Shown here: one piece after another, positions 60,091-64,000 of the stretch | Numbering within the stretch: the first letter of the stretch is position 1 | Layout: each line of letters starts with the position of its first letter | Source: Scedosporium boydii | Taxonomy: Eukaryota; Ascomycota; Sordariomycetes; Microascales; Microascaceae | Direction of reading: 5' to 3' | Assembly: GCA_002221725.1 (NCBI GenBank) | Contig: NJFT01000008.1 | Location: forward strand, 1 to 64,000 | Length of the DNA stretch: 64,000 nucleotides | The notes under the pieces: generated by a model | Databases searched by the model: none | The model's input: only the letters and a program-made list of their open reading frames with translations | Told to the model about the DNA's origin: nothing | Made by a program: the position numbers and the translations under genes

Positions 60091-60930
60091 CCTATCCTAA
60101 ACGGAAGTAAAAGTTTCCGCCTGCCTCTTCTTATTGTGCACTCGAAGAATAATGATAATGGCACAAAGCACCAACCCCTTCGATTCTGTAGGTACCGAAT
60201 TGAAACAGGCGGTGAACCCGAGTCGAGTCGAGTATGTACAAGCGTGCCCAATGTATCGAAATCGTGAGCGACTTTAGGTGGACTACGAAGTAGACTGTCA
60301 GGTGTGGCTGAGGAAATGTATTTGTGGGGCACCTCGGTGCAGTCAAGGCGAGTCTAATTTGGACGACGCACGGATCGAATCGAGGACCGCGAAACGGCAT
60401 TCTCCCCTCATCGGCTTTCAAGATGTTGTTGATCTGATAAAAAGTATCCAACATCTCCGTGAGCCTTACGCATGTCTGCTACGATGTGCAGGGATCGTCA
60501 TGCAGAACTGATCTATGAATCTCTCAGTGAGAGAGAGGCATCGGGTTGACTACTAGTGTGCTATTTGTCTAGATAAATTGGAGTAAAAGAAGAGTAAAGG
60601 ACTATTAACCACCCTCATTTCTCATGTAACAGAGCTATGCAGGCCTGGCGTCCCCCTCTCGAAACTGCGAGTGGCATATAACACGATATAACCAGTTATA
60701 ACAAGAACCAGCCCAACGCCAACGCCATGAGGAAGTCAAGTCAAGACTTGGGAAGTAGACAAGAAAAGAAGTATTGTTGTATCTCCCAGCTTGATTCCGC
60801 AGCCCAGAGATTGGACCGCGTCGAACAAGTGCAGTAGGCCCAAGACTTTCGCGCCGCAACTGTATGCAGGTTTTGTCATGTCTCGATAGGATTTCTTCCC
60901 TTCCAAGCACGCACGTGTAAAATTCTGCCA

Positions 60931-61834
60931 TTACATGGCCATTTCCGCCTGGAGTTTCCTGAGTTCCGCCTCTTCGTCGTCTTCTTCGATCGCCTTGTCG
61001 GGAACTGTTGATTCGTGATGTCAGCTTCTTAAATCCACAGAATAGAGTTAGGGTGGCCAAGGATAACCGGGGACCAACACGAACTCTTTCCATTTGCCAC
61101 AGCGGGCATCTTGTGAACGGCATCGGCCACAGGCACCGGGCCGGTCCCAAGCATCTGTTCGTCCAACTGTTCTTGCTGGAGAGACTCCAACTCCTTTTCC
61201 AACTCGTCCTCGTCCACGGGTTCCCCGAGAGTGTTGCTCGTGATGGCGACGACGATTTCTTCGCTGAGGGCATTCTGGTCTCGGAGTTTCTCCCTATTCG
61301 TCCCATCGTTAGCATACACGTAAAAGGGCCTCGGAGGGAAATACGCGGGCAGTCCATACATCGTCTCGTCCACCTTCTCTGGCGTCAGCTTTCCGTGGAT
61401 CTGCTTCATAGCCTCTCCCGCCTTCTCCATAGCCGCGAGAGTCTCGCGGTTGATGTTCGCTGATTCTATCGCGTTTATTTGTTGTTCGAGAGTGCCGATT
61501 TGCGCCTGAGTCTGCTCGAGCGAGTGTTCGTGTTGCTTCTTCCTCTTCAAAGCCATCTTCGCGGCTGCACAGTTGGACAACAAGTCAGCGCGAACGCCCC
61601 TGGGTTCAGGAGAACACCATCATCTACCGTGGGAAAGGAACACTGACCGTTCTTATTCGTGCTGACATATTTCCGGGCAAGGCCATCTTGCTCGTCTATC
61701 TGTTTCTGGAGATGTGCCTCCCTCTTTTGCAACATTTCCAGCTGTGATCGAAGACCGAGGATCGCATTCTTGGGGCTGTCCTTTCGCTTTTGGGCAGCGC
61801 TGGCGCCGCCGAACCAGCCCCAGATTCCGGACAT
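60931..61834 (-). CDS. SNF7: ESCRT-III subunit Snf7/Vps32 (CHMP4)
   Basis: Core filament subunit of ESCRT-III, which cuts vesicles into multivesicular endosomes and repairs membranes. Four exons (61834-61648, 61564-61360, 61293-61085, 61004-60931) give 224 residues, close to yeast Snf7 (240). Introns are 83, 66 and 80 bp with branches CTGAC, CTAAC and CTGAC. The N-terminus MSGIWGWFGG is the membrane-inserting amphipathic segment; basic helix 1/2 follows (RSQLEMLQKREAHLQKQ, KMALKRKKQHE), then INAIESANINRETLAAM and acidic helices. The tail has PVPVADAVHKMP (Vps4-MIT binding region) and a final EEAELRKLQAEMAM resembling a MIM1 motif. Donors of introns 1 and 3 are GTCAGT and GTTCGT, unusual at +3 but within GTNNGT. 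Intron 3 placement is the least certain part. It is head-to-head with TEN1. Confidence 0.93.
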
Positions 61835-62617
61835 GTTGTCCTAGATTATTTTAACTCGATCGATGGGGTGTATTATCGAAAGGGTACAGGCGCGACGTCG
61901 ATGCGAGGTGAGACAGGCAGGATTATCACGATAAGGACGGTGGCGGGTTGCGTGGCGGGTTGATGGTGGGGTCGAATAGGCGGCAGTCCTAGGTACTTGG
62001 AACGGGCAAGTGGGCTTCCTCGGCAACGGCGATGGACCTCGTCTCAGGGTGGAAAATCGTACTTCCTCGTGGGGGATAGGCAGACAGAAAAATATCAAAG
62101 GAAAAGTCTCGACCCAGGTAGAGAGAGAGTGTCGAAGTAGTGAATGGAACGATGTCGCCTCGAAATGTTGTTCCTAGGCTGGTCACGATGGACGGTGTCT
62201 GGCCTATGACGAAGGTTTCCGTGAGCAAGACATTTTGCCGCAGATTAGCCGTGGTCCCTCCCCACTCTTACACGTGATACCTGGATGGTCTCGAGATTCT
62301 TTCACCTCACCTCGATTGATGGAGGCTGTGAGTGATGAAGAGAGCGAGCTTTTAATCGACTGTACTACTCAGACGACTCAGATAGCTTCGAGGTTGCCAA
62401 TTAGAGATGGGGAGTCGTGCAGGTATCACGAAAAGGTCCTAAATTTCTTGTCGACGTTGATTTTCGGTCCAAAACCAAGCCATCGAGATGTCATTTGTCA
62501 GCTTTCATACTCAGTCTCGAGACTTGGATTTCTAGATAGATTGCAGCATAAAGCGAATGAACCGTGAAAGAAATCCTCTCTCAATCAATAAACCTTCCTT
62601 TACTTAGGATCATCCAG
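61835..62617. promoter_or_regulatory. Shared divergent promoter of SNF7 and TEN1
   Basis: The 783 bp between two head-to-head starts must carry both promoters. An open frame at 62235-62567 (+) begins with TTG and shows no family features. No clear TATA box stands out. Confidence 0.6.
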
Positions 62618-63070
62618 ATGTCAAACATCCCGGTCCCCTCTCACCTATGCTCCCTCTCCGACCTTCCAAACAAATCGATTGGTGACAAGGTCCGATTTTT
62701 AGGATGGTACGCCATTGCTTCATTCCTCCACCTGAATTCTCAATTCTGACTCTTATCTAGTGTCGTGTCATATGAGGCTGAGACGGCCACCTTGACGCTA
62801 CAGCATAAGCTTCCAGAAGCAGCTGCAGTCCGCGTAGCAGTTGATGTTGGTCAACGCCTCGGGCCGTTAAAGTCGGAGGAGATTCGACCCGGCCGCTGGC
62901 TCAATATTATCGGCTATGTCACCTCCATAACCTCTGATGGGGCCGGTGAACGCGTAGAAATCCAAGCCATCATGCACTGGTCCGCTCATGCCCTCGATGT
63001 CGACAAATATGAACGGATCGTGAAGCTCGAGTCTTCGACACCAGCTCCGACCAATCCCCCTCTGACCTGA
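62618..63070 (+). CDS. TEN1: TEN1, CST telomere-capping complex subunit
   Basis: Small OB-fold protein that partners Stn1 in the CST complex at telomeres, where it protects the end and regulates lagging-strand fill-in. Exons 62618-62706 and 62761-63070 give 132 residues, normal for fungal Ten1. The 54-bp intron has donor GTACGC, branch CTGAC and acceptor ATCTAG; the join reads KVRFLGC then VVSYEAETATLTLQH. Family traits are the N-terminal PVPSHLCSLSDLP, GDKVRFLG (first beta strand of the fold), then ATLTLQH, VDVGQRLG, and RPGRWLNIIGYVTSI, followed by VEIQAIMHWSA. ATG 62618 gives the usual short leader before the LSDLP motif. It shares a promoter region with SNF7. Confidence 0.88.
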
Positions 63071-64000
63071 AGTCTGAAGACGGCTGGGGCCATGATAAAG
63101 AGTTGGCTATTCACCACGCACAACCCCCCTGCAATGGAGAATCCGTTTTACGGGAATCCCACATCCATTAGCATTCTCCAACGCTCATGGAGCTTTCAAC
63201 GTCCGTGGCCGAACGATTAAATGATTATGCTTTACACCCCTTTTTATGTAGATGGGACAATACATTGATACCTTTGGACGTTGGGAAGGCCAGAAGCAGG
63301 CTTTCGAAGCTGACGCCACACTCCATCCGTCTAATCGAAGGATGCTCCGGCCACAAGTTGGGGGAAGAGGCCTCTTTCCGTCCCTCCCAAGGGCCTGGTA
63401 TAGAAGGAAAGCCGCTGGGCTCCCGTGATACCCCCATTCCCTCGATTTAAAAGCTCTCAATTCATCCACCCCGTCATGGTACTGATAATCCACGGCGGAA
63501 ATCAACCTTTACTCAAACGACTCTGATTCATGAGATGGCAGGTTTCAGTGGTGGAACAGCTTTGCGTATCCAGCTAGCCCTCTTCATTGATAAACTTTCG
63601 GCCCTGGGCAGGCCTACTTCACACTCCCATCATCATTGCCAGCTCACTTAGACGCGCGAGAATCTTTATCTGAGATATCTCACACATATTAGTCTCAAGG
63701 CATATATTAATAGTTCATACGAAAGAGGCTCCCTTGTATAAATCGGTATATGCCCATTACGTCCGACTACAGAGTTTATCTCTTCCCACCTTGCTCGACG
63801 TACACGGACACCGCCCATATCCTTTACATATGAGTTCATGGCAAGAACTCCCAATCGAGTAGCTCAGCACCAAAACTGCAACCAAATGGCCTAGCGGTCA
63901 ACTGGAGCGCTCACAAAGTTAGAAAAACTATTTTTCGTAGCTACGTGTCCAGCGGGGAATTGCTTCGTTCGAAGTTCAACCAGAGCAGCGCATGCGATCT
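63071..64000. other. Right edge, no gene seen
   Basis: It contains the 3' flank of TEN1. Short open frames on both strands at 63185-63505 are shadows of each other with no signal. A tRNA-like A box (TGGCCTAGCGG) is present near 63887 but no credible fold follows. Confidence 0.5.

Larger units (their letters stand above)
56250..60930. other. Spacer holding the giant gene's promoter; no gene seen
   Basis: This 4.7-kb region follows the start of the giant gene and precedes the SNF7 stop. No open frame here has protein-like features; the longest (58066-58548, -) is Cys/Thr-rich noise. From 59033 on, heptamer motifs cluster (59033, 59481, 59676-59691, 60284). It also has a 22-bp perfect palindrome at 60069 and an A-rich run at 59973-60003. 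Leader exons of the giant gene could lie here unseen. Confidence 0.5.

Noticed and set aside
62235..62567. 110-codon frame upstream of TEN1
   Set aside because: It begins with TTG, overlaps the TEN1 promoter and shows no protein-like motif or splice link to TEN1.
63878..63985. Possible tRNA near the right edge
   Set aside because: An A-box-like TGGCCTAGCGG and a GTTCGAA element are present, but the T-stem does not pair, no anticodon arm forms, and no acceptor stem closes.

Overview
The window is nuclear DNA of a filamentous ascomycete (Pezizomycotina, most likely a sordariomycete). This rests on short introns (54-145 bp) with GTNNGT-like donors and CTAAC/CTGAC branch sites, on fungal-specific families (GH93 arabinanase, Uds1-domain protein, fungal TEN1), on a kinesin-3 of the fungal UNC104 type, and on a tRNA-Ser(GCT) with a 9-nt intron. 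I see no bacterial, viral or intact transposon genes. The species is not identifiable from sequence alone.

Layout: 74-888 (+) unknown three-exon gene, possibly entering from outside the window; 1626-2858 (+) secreted GH93-like exo-arabinanase; 3494-8966 (-) UNC104/KIF1-type kinesin-3; 10312-12493 (-) leukotriene A4 hydrolase/leucine aminopeptidase; 12494-29381 a 16.9-kb stretch with no gene I can support, holding microsatellites, a recurrent heptamer and two patches of possibly decayed coding sequence; 29382-31836 (+) Uds1-domain septation-linked protein; 33878-33967 (+) tRNA-Ser(GCT); 36593-56249 (-) a giant two-exon gene for about 6517 residues; 60931-61834 (-) ESCRT-III subunit SNF7; 62618-63070 (+) telomere protein TEN1. 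Exon joins were worked out by hand from reading frame, splice signals and family expectation, and every model closes in frame.

The most striking object is the giant gene. One uninterrupted exon of 19.4 kb encodes a Glu/Ala/Pro/Val-rich, probably disordered protein built from many repeat families. It has a Lys-rich repeated N-terminal part, one hydrophobic segment about 510 residues before the end, and a basic Arg/Ser-rich tail. The best hypothesis is a leashin/'involucrin-repeat' type tether of Woronin bodies or the septal pore, which is inference, not proof. If it is right, the window would hold two cell-wall-crossing (septum) proteins, since a Uds1-domain gene lies about 5 kb away. The other genes are unrelated housekeeping functions: vesicle motor, ESCRT, CST telomere cap, peptidase.

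A second recurrent signal is the 9-mer TACGAAGTA/TACTTCGTA, often as overlapping 7-bp units. I located 19 exact copies against about 0.5 expected by chance, and all of them lie between genes.
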